Assembly: GCA_038254545.1 (NCBI GenBank) | Contig: JBBSGB010000001.1 | Span: 1 to 64,000 of the forward strand | Reading direction: 5' to 3' | DNA: 64,000 bases | DNA from: CAHJXF01 sp038254545 | GTDB taxonomy: Bacteria > Pseudomonadota > Gammaproteobacteria > Burkholderiales > Burkholderiaceae_D | Part shown: one piece after another, positions 52,070-62,550 of the stretch | How positions within the stretch are numbered: the first letter of the stretch is position 1 | How the letters are laid out: each line of letters opens with the position of its first letter | The notes under the pieces: model-generated | Told to the model about the DNA's origin: nothing | Databases searched by the model: none | Seen by the model: the letters and a program-made list of their open reading frames with translations, nothing else | Program-made: the position numbers and the translations under genes

Positions 52070-53206
52070 ATGAAGGAGCCGACCCGAGCACTCGTCGAGC
52101 AACTGATCGCACGGCGTTCCGCGACGCCCGACGACGCGGGATGCCAGGAGTTGATCGCCGCGCGTCTGGCGCCGCTCGGTTTCGTGTGCGAAACCATCGC
52201 GCCCAATGGCGTGACCAACCTGTGGGCGCGACGCGGTACCGAGCGCCCGGTGTTCGTGTTCGCCGGACATACCGACGTCGTGCCTACAGGTCCGCTCGAA
52301 CAATGGAGCTCCGATCCATTCGTGCCCAGCGAACGCGGGGAATACCTGTACGGTCGCGGCGCAGCCGACATGAAGACGTCGATCGCGGCCTTCGTGGTGG
52401 CTGTCGAAGAGTTCGTCGCCTCGCATCCCGCGCATTGCGGATCGATCGCGTTGCTGATCACGTCCGACGAAGAAGGTCCGGCCACGGATGGAACGGTGCG
52501 GGTCTGCGAGCGCTTGAAGGAACGCGGTGTGCTGCTCGACTATTGCGTCGTCGGCGAGCCCACTTCGCAGGACGCGCTGGGCGACATCATCAAGAATGGC
52601 CGACGCGGTTCGCTCTCGGGTCGACTGACTGTCAAGGGCATTCAAGGCCACATCGCCTATCCGCATCTGGCGCGCAATCCGATCCATGAAATCGCAGATG
52701 CGCTCGCAGCGCTCGTCGCCATCGAATGGGATCGCGGCAATGATGCCTTTCCGCCGACCACGTTCCAGGTTTCGAACGTTCACGCGGGTACCGGCGCGAC
52801 CAATGTCATTCCCGGGGCTGCGGTGGCCGACTTCAATTTTCGCTTCTCGACCGAGAGCACGGCCGAGACCCTGACGGCACGCGTGCATCAGGTGCTCGAT
52901 GCGAAGGGCCTGGCCTACGAGCTCGCATGGATCGTCGGGGGCCTTCCATTTCTGACGAGCGAGGGAACGCTGTCGCAAGCGATCATCGCTGCGATCCGCA
53001 GCGAGACCGGAATTGCCGCGACGCTCTCGACCACGGGCGGCACGTCCGACGGGCGCTTCATCTCGAAGATCTGCGAGCAGACGATCGAGTTCGGGCCGAT
53101 CAACGCCAGCATCCACAAGATCGACGAATGCGTCGCGGTCGCCGACATCGCACCGCTCAAGAACATCTATCGCGAGACGCTGGTCGCGTTGCTGCCGGCG
53201 CCATGA
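52070..53206 (+). CDS. dapE: Succinyl-diaminopimelate desuccinylase
   Basis: Cleaves succinate from N-succinyl-LL-diaminopimelate with two zinc ions. The 378-residue M20-family protein has the metal ligands in FVFAGHTDVVPTGP, GRGAADMKTSIAAFV, the catalytic/ligand Glu pair in LLITSDEEGPATDG, GEPTSQDALGD and the C-terminal His in NASIHKIDE. The dimerisation domain lies at about residues 180-290. Its stop overlaps the prmB ATG (ATGA). dapD is upstream beyond pilU. Confidence 0.97.
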   Translation: MKEPTRALVEQLIARRSATPDDAGCQELIAARLAPLGFVCETIAPNGVTNLWARRGTERPVFVFAGHTDVVPTGPLEQWSSDPFVPSERGEYLYGRGAADMKTSIAAFVVAVEEFVASHPAHCGSIALLITSDEEGPATDGTVRVCERLKERGVLLDYCVVGEPTSQDALGDIIKNGRRGSLSGRLTVKGIQGHIAYPHLARNPIHEIADALAALVAIEWDRGNDAFPPTTFQVSNVHAGTGATNVIPGAAVADFNFRFSTESTAETLTARVHQVLDAKGLAYELAWIVGGLPFLTSEGTLSQAIIAAIRSETGIAATLSTTGGTSDGRFISKICEQTIEFGPINASIHKIDECVAVADIAPLKNIYRETLVALLPAP

Positions 53207-54155
53207 GCAAGCCCAAGTCCAGGGACGTCGAAGAGCTCTCGACATATTTTTCGACAATGCGCGATCTGTTGCGATACGCGGTCAGCCGCTTCAACGAGGC
53301 CGGCCTGTTCTTCGGTCACGGCAGCGCGAATGCATGGGACGAAGCGGTGCACCTGGTGCTGCATCGCCTTCATCTGCCGCTCGACAAGCTCGATCCCTTT
53401 CTCGATGCGCGCCTGACCGAAAAGGAGAAGCGCGCCGTTCTGGACGTGATCGCGCGGCGTGTCGACGAGCGCATGCCCGCGGCCTACCTCACCGGCGAAG
53501 CATGGCTGGGTGACTATCGCTTTACGGTCGACCCGCGCGTGATCGTGCCACGTTCGTACATCGCCGAATTGTTGTTCGAGCAGCTTGCGCCGTGGATCGC
53601 AAGACCGGATCAGGTGGAAAGCGTGCTGGATCTATGCACCGGCTCGGCTTGCCTTGCGATCATCGCGGCCGATGCGTTCCCGAATGCGCACGTCGATGCG
53701 GTCGATCTGTCGCACGATGCGCTGGCCGTGGCGCACATCAACGTCGATAGCTACGGGCTGGGCGAACGCATCGACCTGATCGAGTCCGATCTCTGCGACG
53801 GCCTCGACAACCGACGCTACGATCTGATCGTCTCCAACCCGCCCTACGTCAACGATCAGTCGATGGCTCTCCTTCCCGGCGAATATCGGCGCGAACCCCG
53901 CATGGCGCTCGCCGGCGGCCTCGACGGACTCGACCTGGTACGACGCATCCTCGAGGCTGCGCCGTGCATGCTGACGGACGATGGTTTGCTGGTGGTCGAA
54001 GTCGGTCACGAACGTCCGCACGTCGAAGCGGCTTTCCCGCGCCTGCCGCTGACGTGGCTATCGACTTCCGGAGGTGACGATGCGGTGTTCGCGGTGCGGG
54101 CGGCCGACCTTACGGGCAAGGCCGTAGTAAAGAAGACGCAGAAGAAGCGCTCGCG

Positions 54156-54159
<4 letters not shown>
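53203..54159 (+). CDS. prmB: Ribosomal protein L3 glutamine methyltransferase
   Basis: Methylates a Gln of ribosomal protein L3. The 318-residue protein has the N-terminal helical domain (FSTMRDLLRYAVSRFNEAGL), the SAM site VLDLCTGSACLAIIAADAFP, and the catalytic NPPY in LIVSNPPYVNDQSM followed by EPRMALAGGLDGLDLVRRIL. A basic C-terminal tail (KKTQKKRSR) is present. The alternative, HemK/PrmC, usually sits beside prfA; the FxHGxxNAWDEAVHLVLH motif here favours PrmB. The gene is coupled by ATGA overlaps to dapE before it and the ABC-F gene after it. Confidence 0.93.
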
Positions 54160-56153
<1,994 letters not shown>

Positions 56154-56188
56154 ACTCGGTCGGCCGCGCGGACGGCCAATCGCAGGGA

Positions 56189-56638
56189 TTACTTCTTCGA
56201 TGAGGTATTGATCACCGCGATCAGCACGCTGCACGGCGATACTTCGACCAGCGACTTGCTGACCGAGCCGCGCCACCAGCGTTCGGCCCAGCCCCCTGCA
56301 CGCCGATGCCCCATCACGATCAGGTCGGCGCCCCATTCCTTGGCGACGCGCGCGATCTCGTCGACCGGCTCGCCGAACGACAACTGCCCCTGACACGAAA
56401 AGCCGCTCGCCTCGAGTTGCCGTATGCCGTCGTCGAGCACATCGCGAAAACGCTCCTTCTCGGCGTCGAGGGTGTCGGTGGGGATGAAGCCTTCGCCCAC
56501 ATATACGGGCGGCATGGACGGCGTGACCGCGAGCAGCTTGATGTCGGCCTTCATCAGGTTTGCCACGTCGCCGCATTCGAGCAGCGCCCGTCGGCCCGAT
56601 TCGGAGCCGTCGTAGGCCAGAAGAATCCGTTTGTACAT
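56189..56638 (-). CDS. Universal stress protein (UspA family)
   Basis: A 149-residue single-domain UspA-fold protein, starting MYKRILLAYDGSESGRRALL. The nucleotide-binding segment reads LIVMGHRRAGGWAERWWRGS, then VSKSLVEVSPCSVLIAVI. The usual GxxG step is GHRR, so binding of ATP may be altered. GGAGGT is seven bases before the ATG. Two prolines and a metal-like stretch are absent. It stands alone, ending convergently with the ABC-F gene (35 bases between) and starting 216 bases downstream of ppiD. Confidence 0.85.
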   Translation of the reverse strand: MYKRILLAYDGSESGRRALLECGDVANLMKADIKLLAVTPSMPPVYVGEGFIPTDTLDAEKERFRDVLDDGIRQLEASGFSCQGQLSFGEPVDEIARVAKEWGADLIVMGHRRAGGWAERWWRGSVSKSLVEVSPCSVLIAVINTSSKK

Positions 56639-56854
56639 GCAGGTACCTCCGAAGGTTCTGGTCGTCTTCGGCAGTTCGGATGCATCCCTTTGCAAGGTCA
56701 CAACCGAATAGCACGTGAACCGCTGCAGACAACATGCGCGGCCATGCTTGCGCAATGGATGGTGGCTTGTCAATGCGGCAAACCCGCATTGATCGACTGC
56801 GGCGCTCGCGCTTGCCGTCGCTTCGACGTCGGGATCGCGCGACCTGGTGAGCGG

Positions 56855-58816
56855 CTACGAACCTGCGGACTTTGCCGGCGCGGTGTTGGCCTTCTCGATC
56901 ATGGCCGCATAGGGCGCATTGACCTTGACCTTGGTGCGATTGCGCAGGTCGGAGAGGTAGCCGTCGAACTCGATCGCGCCGAGTTGCTTGGCGATGCTCT
57001 GCGCGAGCGCGGTGCGACGATTCGGATCCTGGCTGGACGCGCTCGAGACGCCCGAGATCTGGTAGATCGCGTAATCGCCCGAAGGCATCGCGATCCCGGC
57101 ATACGCCGGCAAGCGAGACGCATCGGCCTTGAAAATCTCGGCCACGGCCTCCGGCGCGAGATCGGAACGTTCGAGGCGCGACACCGTCTTGACGGCGCCG
57201 AAGGATGCGGCCCCGCTCGCGTCCTTCGCGTCGCCCCCGCTGCGTAGTTGTGCGAGCTTCGCCTTGCCCGCTTCGTCGACCAGCTTCTTCGCCTGCTCGT
57301 CGACCAGCTTGTCCTTGATCGCATCGGCCACTTCCGCAATCGGCTTCTTCGCCGCCGGCTTGTAGTCGGTTACGCGCGCAGACACCAGCGTGCCGGGGCT
57401 GATCTCGATGGCTTCGGTGTTGTGTCGATTCTTGAGCGAGTCCGCCGAGAACAGGGAGGCAAGAAGCTTCGCGTTCGAGAGCGGGTTCGCCGCGTCTGCA
57501 GCGGCCGCGGGCGTGCGCATCACATTTTCTGCGGTCATCACCTTCAAATCGAATTTCTTCGCGGTAGGGGCGAGCGAATCACCCTGCTCATAGACGCCAT
57601 TGGCAAAGGCTTCGGCCGCATCCGTGAATTTCTTTTGCGCAAGCTGCTTCCTGATCTCGGTCTCGATCTCGCTCCTGACGGATTCGAAAGCCTTGGCCTG
57701 TGCGGGCTTGATCCCGGTCAGCTCGATGATGTGGTAGCCGAAGTCGGACTGCACGAGGCCGCTGATTTCCTTGTCCTTCAGCGAGAACAATGCGGCCTCG
57801 AATGGCGGCACCGTTGCACCACGTCCGAGGTATTCGAGATCGCCGCCGTTGGTGGCCGAACCCGGGTCTTCCGAATACTGCTTGGCGAGCTTGGCGAAAT
57901 CCGACGGATTGGCGCGTACCTTTGCCAGCACTTCTTCGGCCTTCACCTTGGCTTTGGCTTTGTCCGCGTCGCTTGCGTCCTTGGCGGCCGCAATCAGGAT
58001 GTGGCTCGCGCGGCGCTCTTCGGGTACTTCGTAGCGCTTCCTGTTCTGCTCGTAGAAGCCGCGTGCGTCCTGCTCCGAGACGTTGACCTGCCTGGCCAGC
58101 GCATCGGCGCTCAGGACGATGTATTCGGCCTTGACGGTCTCGGGCGTCATGTAGTCGCCCGGATGTGCGTCGTATTCCTTCTGGACAGCATCGGGCGCCA
58201 GCTTCACGCGCGGCGCGAAGTCCGCGACCTTGAGGACCGTCTGCGAAACGTCCCGTCGCTGCGCGACCAGTCCGGCGAATCGATCGATCACCTTCTGCGG
58301 CACGATCACCGACTCCTCGATCGCGGTGCTGAGCTGTTGCAGGGCGAGGTCCTGGCGCAGACGCGTTTCGAACACGGCCGGCGTCATGCCCTGCTGCGCA
58401 AGCAACGCCTGGTAGCGGTCGGAACTGAAGCGACCGTTTTCCTGCAGCGCCGGGATGCCCATGATGGTTTCCTGCAGCCTGCGATCCGAAGTCCCCAACG
58501 ATTGCTTCTGGGCTTGCTGGAACAACACCTGCTGGGCAATCAGTCCATTCAGGGTCTGCGCACGCGACTCGGGCGTGTCGAACAGCGCCGTATCGACGTT
58601 GGGGCCGTAGCTCTGACGCATGCGGGCGAGTTGGTCGCGTTGCGCGTTGTCGAGTTCGCCCTGCGTGATCGTCTGTCCTCCGACTGTCGCGACGCCCTGG
58701 GTGTTCTGATGCATGCGGTCGTAACCCTGGATGCCGAAGAAGACAAACGACGGCACGATCAGGATCAGAAGGATCAACTGCATCAGGCGCTGATGCGAAC
58801 GGATGAAATCGAACAT
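56855..58816 (-). CDS. ppiD: Periplasmic PpiD-type folding factor
   Basis: A membrane-anchored chaperone with a parvulin-like domain that meets newly exported proteins at the Sec translocon. The 653-residue protein has a short N-tail and one membrane helix (LMQLILLILIVPSFVFFGIQ). A SurA-like N-terminal domain follows (about 35-220), then a parvulin domain (RRASHILIAA to SDFGYHIIELTG, about 265-370) and a long C-terminal helical region. hupB and lon are its standard neighbours, with two tRNAs between them here. Confidence 0.93.
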   Translation of the reverse strand: MFDFIRSHQRLMQLILLILIVPSFVFFGIQGYDRMHQNTQGVATVGGQTITQGELDNAQRDQLARMRQSYGPNVDTALFDTPESRAQTLNGLIAQQVLFQQAQKQSLGTSDRRLQETIMGIPALQENGRFSSDRYQALLAQQGMTPAVFETRLRQDLALQQLSTAIEESVIVPQKVIDRFAGLVAQRRDVSQTVLKVADFAPRVKLAPDAVQKEYDAHPGDYMTPETVKAEYIVLSADALARQVNVSEQDARGFYEQNRKRYEVPEERRASHILIAAAKDASDADKAKAKVKAEEVLAKVRANPSDFAKLAKQYSEDPGSATNGGDLEYLGRGATVPPFEAALFSLKDKEISGLVQSDFGYHIIELTGIKPAQAKAFESVRSEIETEIRKQLAQKKFTDAAEAFANGVYEQGDSLAPTAKKFDLKVMTAENVMRTPAAAADAANPLSNAKLLASLFSADSLKNRHNTEAIEISPGTLVSARVTDYKPAAKKPIAEVADAIKDKLVDEQAKKLVDEAGKAKLAQLRSGGDAKDASGAASFGAVKTVSRLERSDLAPEAVAEIFKADASRLPAYAGIAMPSGDYAIYQISGVSSASSQDPNRRTALAQSIAKQLGAIEFDGYLSDLRNRTKVKVNAPYAAMIEKANTAPAKSAGS

Positions 58817-58875
58817 GGTCCCGTTTCTGGCGATGTGTCTCGCGGCGTCGGCTCGACCCGTGATACGCAGATAAC

Positions 58876-58901
58876 AAAAAAGGCGAACTAGCGTTCGCCT
58901 T
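58876..58901 (-). terminator. Intrinsic terminator after the tRNA genes
   Basis: On the minus strand the perfect stem GGCGAAC-GCTA-GTTCGCC is followed by six T. It lies 9 bases after the CCA end of tRNA-Asp and before ppiD (start 58816), and would end the tRNA transcript. Confidence 0.85.
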
Positions 58902-58909
58902 CTCGGATT

Positions 58910-58986
58910 TGGCGGAGTGGACGGGACTCGAACCCGCGACCCCCGGCGTGACAGGCCGGTATTCTAACCAACTGAACTACCACTCC
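58910..58986 (-). tRNA. tRNA-Asp (GTC)
   Basis: A 77-base tRNA with encoded CCA. On the minus strand it starts GGAGTGGTAGTTCAGTTGG, has the anticodon GTC in CCTGTCACG (bases 58952-58950), the T arm GGTTCGAGTCC and closes CCACTCCGCCA. All four stems pair. It is close to the E. coli tRNA-Asp sequence. It follows tRNA-Val by 71 bases on the same strand. Confidence 0.97.
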
Positions 58987-59057
58987 AGATAGTGCGCACT
59001 GCTTTACGACCTTGCGGTCGTGGCACATCGGCCAAACCGCATCGACGCATCGTTGCC

Positions 59058-59133
59058 TGGTGGGTGCTGAGAGGCTCGAACTCCCGACCTACGCCTTGTA
59101 AGGGCGCCGCTCTACCAACTGAGCTAAGCACCC
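59058..59133 (-). tRNA. tRNA-Val (TAC)
   Basis: A 76-base tRNA with encoded CCA. The minus strand begins GGGTGCTTAGCTCAGTTGG, has the anticodon TAC in CCTTACAAGG, the T arm GAGTTCGAGCCTC and ends GCACCCACCA. Stems are complete. It lies between hupB and tRNA-Asp and probably shares their terminator at 58876-58901. Confidence 0.97.
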
Positions 59134-59247
59134 GTTTCGGCCCGTCGGCATTGACGACCGCATGATGCTCGATTGATTGAACCGCTTACGACAATCTGCG
59201 CTTTCAAGCCACGCTTCTGATCCGCGTTGTCACCCGCAGAAAGCGCG

Positions 59248-59520
59248 CTAGTTTACTGCATCCTTCAACGCCTTGCCAGCGCGGAACTTCGGAACCTTTG
59301 CAGCCTTGATCTTGATGGCCGCGCCGGTCTGAGGATTGCGGCCGGTGCGCGCAGCGCGCTTGCCCACGGTGAATGTTCCAAAGCCGACCAGAGTCACACT
59401 GCCATTCTTTTTCAACGTGGTCTTGATGCCCGACACGACGGATTCAAGCGCGCGACCGGCGGCCGCCTTCGAGATATCGGCCGACTGCGAAATGTGCTGG
59501 ATCAACTCTGATTTGTTCAT
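59248..59520 (-). CDS. hupB: DNA-binding protein HU
   Basis: Small histone-like protein that bends and compacts DNA. The 90-residue chain starts MNKSELIQHISQSADISKAA and has the beta-arm signature GFGTFTVGKRAARTGRNPQT followed by GAAIKIKAAKVPKF. AAGGGG is six bases before the ATG. It lies downstream of lon with a strong terminator between, so it has its own promoter. The neighbourhood is the standard lon-hupB-ppiD order. Confidence 0.96.
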   Translation of the reverse strand: MNKSELIQHISQSADISKAAAGRALESVVSGIKTTLKKNGSVTLVGFGTFTVGKRAARTGRNPQTGAAIKIKAAKVPKFRAGKALKDAVN

Positions 59521-59728
59521 TTACACCCCTTCACAATTTCAATGTGGGCGCTCACGTGGTGCCAGAGCGACTGTTCAAAGACATCGTTGCTAGCGCGAAG
59601 CGCGGTCCACGCCATCATCATTTTTCGAGCGGTCATTAGGCAATGTGGGGCTTGCTGTGTCAAGACGGAGCGACCCTGAATGCGTTCTTCCCGGGCATTC
59701 TTCTTGCGCACGTCGCCGTCGTGCGATC

Positions 59729-59762
59729 AAAAAAAAACGCGGCATCAAGGTACGATGCCGCG
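59729..59762 (-). terminator. Intrinsic terminator after lon
   Basis: On the minus strand the 9-base-pair stem CGCGGCATC/GATGCCGCG with a seven-base loop is followed by nine T (59729-59737). It lies about 40 bases after the lon stop. Confidence 0.9.
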
Positions 59763-59802
59763 ACGATGCCGCGCAATGCCATCCCGACTGGATGTCGTTT
59801 TT

Positions 59803-62262
59803 TCAGTGCTTGATCAACTTGCCTTCTTCGGTGGTCTGCTCTGCGGGAATCGACCGGGCGGCGACCGCGGCATCGGTCACCGCAGCGGCCGCCCCGGACA
59901 TTGTCGCCTCGACATCCTCCGCCAGCGGCACCGGCTGGCGCTCGAGTGCGACCTCGAGGACGCGATCGATCCACTTCACCGGAATGATCTCGAGCCGGTT
60001 CTTCACGTTGTCGGCAATCTCGTGCAGGTCCTTGACGTTGTCTTCGGGGATCAGCACGGTCTTGATGCCACCGCGATGTGCGGCGAGCAACTTCTCCTTG
60101 AGCCCGCCGATCGGCAAGATCTCGCCGCGCAGCGTGATCTCGCCGGTCATCGCCACATCGGCACGCACGGGAATCTTGGTGAGGGCCGACACCATTGCGA
60201 GCGTGATCGCCGCGCCCGCCGAAGGTCCGTCCTTCGGCGTTGCACCTTCGGGCGCATGCACGTGCATGTCGCGCTTTTCCCAAGCGTCGTCGGCAATGCC
60301 CAAGCGCCGTGAGCGCGAGCGCACCACCGAACGAGCCGCTTCGACAGACTCCTTCATCACGTCACCGAGCGATCCGGTGCGTTCGATCTTGCCCTTGCCG
60401 GGCATCACTGCGACTTCGATCGTCAGCAGATCGCCCCCGACCTCGGTCCACGCGAGACCGTTGACCTGGCCGACCTGGTTCGCCTTCTCGGCCATGCCGA
60501 AGTTGTAGCGACGAACACCCAGGAACTTGTCGAGGTTGCGCGCGGTGACCTGCACCTTGCCCTCGTGCTTTTTCAGCAGCAGCATCTTCACGACCTTGCG
60601 GCAGATCTTGGAGATCTCGCGTTCCAGCGCACGCACGCCCGCCTCTCGCGAGTAGTAGCGAATGATGTCGCGCACCGCGCTTTCGGCGACGTGCAGCTCG
60701 TCCTTCTTCACGCCATTGTTCCTGATCTGCTTGGGCAGCAGATAGCGCAACGCGATGTTGACCTTCTCCTCTTCCGTGTATCCCGAAAGGCGAATCACTT
60801 CCATGCGGTCGAGCAGCGCCGGCGGAATGTTGAACGAGTTCGACGTCGCGACGAACATCACGTCCGACAAGTCGAAATCGACTTCGATGTAGTGGTCCTG
60901 GAACGTATGGTTCTGCTCGGGATCGAGTACTTCGAGCAGCGCAGACGCCGGGTCGCCACGGAAGTCCTGGCCCATCTTGTCGACTTCGTCGAGCAGGAAG
61001 AGCGGGTTGCGAACGCCCGCCTTGGTCAGGCTCTGCAGGATCTTGCCGGGCATCGAGCCTATGTAGGTGCGACGGTGGCCGCGAATCTCGGCCTCGTCGC
61101 GCACGCCGCCCAACGCCATGCGAACGAACTTGCGATTGGTCGCGCGCGCGATCGACTGCCCGAGCGAGGTCTTGCCCACGCCGGGAGGACCGACCAGACA
61201 CAGGATCGGCGCCTTCAGCTTGTCCACGCGTTGCTGGACCGCGAGGTATTCCAGGATGCGTTCCTTGACCTTGTCGAGCCCGAAGTGGTCTTCGTTCAAG
61301 ACCTGTTCGGCGAGCTTCAGATCGTTGGTGACCTTGCTTTTCTTCTTCCACGGCAAGCCGACCAGCGTGTCGAGATAGTTGCGCACGACGGTGGCTTCGG
61401 CCGACATCGGCGACATCAGCTTCAACTTCTTCAGCTCGCCGTCGGCCTTGGTCTTGGCCTCCTTCGACATGCGGGCAGCCTTGATCTTCTTCTCGAGCTC
61501 CTCGATGTCGGCGCCGTCTTCGCCCTCACCGAGCTCCTTCTGGATCGCCTTGACCTGCTCGTTGAGGTAGTACTCGCGCTGGCTCTTTTCCATCTGGCGC
61601 TTGACGCGTCCACGGATGCGCTTCTCGACCTGCAGGATGTCGAGCTCGGTTTCGAGTTGCGTGAGCAGATGCTCGAGGCGCTCGGAGACCTTGAACATTT
61701 CGAGCACGGCCTGCTTCTGCTCGAGCTTGAGCGGCAGGTGAGCGGCGATCGTGTCGGCCAGGCGGCCCGAATCGTCGATGCCCGACAGCGACGTGAGGAT
61801 CTCGGGCGGGATCTTCTTGTTGAGCTTCACGTACTGATCGAACTGCTGGACGATCGTGCGCCGCATCGCCTCGAGCTCGGCGTTCTGCTCTTCTTCCGGC
61901 GCGACCGGCGTGAGGTCGCAGACGAAGTGCGTGTCGAGCTCCTCGATCCTGTGGATGCGCGCGCGCTGCGCGCCTTCGACCAGGACCTTCACGGTGCCGT
62001 CGGGCAGCTTCAACATCTGCAGGATGTTCGAGACGCAACCGATCTCGTAGATATCCTCAGGCGACGGCTCGTCCTTGGACGCGGTCTTCTGGGCGACGAG
62101 CATGATGCTCTTGCCCGCTTCCATCGCGGTCTCGAGCGCCTTGATCGACTTCGGGCGACCCACGAACAGCGGGATCACCATGTGCGGAAAAATCACCACA
62201 TCGCGCAGGGGCAGAAGCGGCAACTGGATGCGCTCGTCGGACAAGCTAGTGGTCACGGCCAT
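59803..62262 (-). CDS. lon: ATP-dependent protease Lon
   Basis: Hexameric AAA+ serine protease that degrades misfolded and regulatory proteins. The 819-residue chain has the N-terminal substrate domain (LPLLPLRDVVIFPHMVIPLF), Walker A VGPPGVGKTSLGQSIARATN, Walker B FLLDEVDKMGQDF and the catalytic Ser in TPKDGPSAGAAI. The catalytic Lys lies in PIGGLKEKLLAAHRGGIKTV. The C-terminal tail of about 35 residues is Ala/Glu-rich and nonconserved. GAAAGGA precedes the ATG. The gene follows clpX across 288 bases of hairpins and repeats. Confidence 0.97.
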   Translation of the reverse strand: MAVTTSLSDERIQLPLLPLRDVVIFPHMVIPLFVGRPKSIKALETAMEAGKSIMLVAQKTASKDEPSPEDIYEIGCVSNILQMLKLPDGTVKVLVEGAQRARIHRIEELDTHFVCDLTPVAPEEEQNAELEAMRRTIVQQFDQYVKLNKKIPPEILTSLSGIDDSGRLADTIAAHLPLKLEQKQAVLEMFKVSERLEHLLTQLETELDILQVEKRIRGRVKRQMEKSQREYYLNEQVKAIQKELGEGEDGADIEELEKKIKAARMSKEAKTKADGELKKLKLMSPMSAEATVVRNYLDTLVGLPWKKKSKVTNDLKLAEQVLNEDHFGLDKVKERILEYLAVQQRVDKLKAPILCLVGPPGVGKTSLGQSIARATNRKFVRMALGGVRDEAEIRGHRRTYIGSMPGKILQSLTKAGVRNPLFLLDEVDKMGQDFRGDPASALLEVLDPEQNHTFQDHYIEVDFDLSDVMFVATSNSFNIPPALLDRMEVIRLSGYTEEEKVNIALRYLLPKQIRNNGVKKDELHVAESAVRDIIRYYSREAGVRALEREISKICRKVVKMLLLKKHEGKVQVTARNLDKFLGVRRYNFGMAEKANQVGQVNGLAWTEVGGDLLTIEVAVMPGKGKIERTGSLGDVMKESVEAARSVVRSRSRRLGIADDAWEKRDMHVHAPEGATPKDGPSAGAAITLAMVSALTKIPVRADVAMTGEITLRGEILPIGGLKEKLLAAHRGGIKTVLIPEDNVKDLHEIADNVKNRLEIIPVKWIDRVLEVALERQPVPLAEDVEATMSGAAAAVTDAAVAARSIPAEQTTEEGKLIKH

Positions 62263-62346
62263 GTTGTTCCTTTCAATACGGATCAGCCGTAGATGATGCT
62301 CAACTTTTGGGTTACAAGAGCGTCGCTTTCGACCTCTTGCTTACAT

Positions 62347-62424
62347 AAAGCTGCAAAACGCAAAAGCCGCTCGAACCTCGTGAGCTTTTGCATTTGCAAA
62401 AGCTGCAAAACGCAAAAGCCGCTC
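62347..62424. repeat. 26-base direct repeat, two copies, between clpX and lon
   Basis: The same 26 bases, AAAGCTGCAAAACGCAAAAG followed by CCGCTC, occur at 62347-62372 and 62399-62424. Each copy gives the 5' half of a different hairpin (the first at 62360-62391, the second at 62414-62448), so a terminator seems to have been duplicated and then diverged. Confidence 0.75.
62360..62391 (-). terminator. Second hairpin with T-rich tail after clpX
   Basis: On the minus strand GCAAAAGC and GCTTTTGC pair across 16 bases and are followed by GTTTTGC. It is weaker than the hairpin before it at 62414-62448 and may be a backup terminator. Confidence 0.5.
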
Positions 62425-62448
62425 ATGCATCGCGCATGAACGGCTTTT
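62414..62448 (-). terminator. Bidirectional-type terminator after clpX
   Basis: AAAAGCCG and CGGCTTTT pair as an 8-base outer stem, then one mismatch, then TCATGC/GCATGA with a five-base loop. It has T-rich flanks on both strands and lies about 100 bases after the clpX stop and 150 before lon. Confidence 0.8.
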
Positions 62449-62550
62449 CGGTTGAAGCCGACTCGATCGGTGCCGCCCGTATTGGGCGGCCCTTCGTTTG
62501 ACGCGCAATGCCCGCGATGAACAGGCTATCGGCGCTTCCTCTATTGATCT

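Noticed and set aside
62263..62413. Sigma-32 heat-shock promoter for lon
   Set aside because: No CTTGAAA with a CCCCAT-like box at proper spacing was seen; a promoter must exist but cannot be pointed to.
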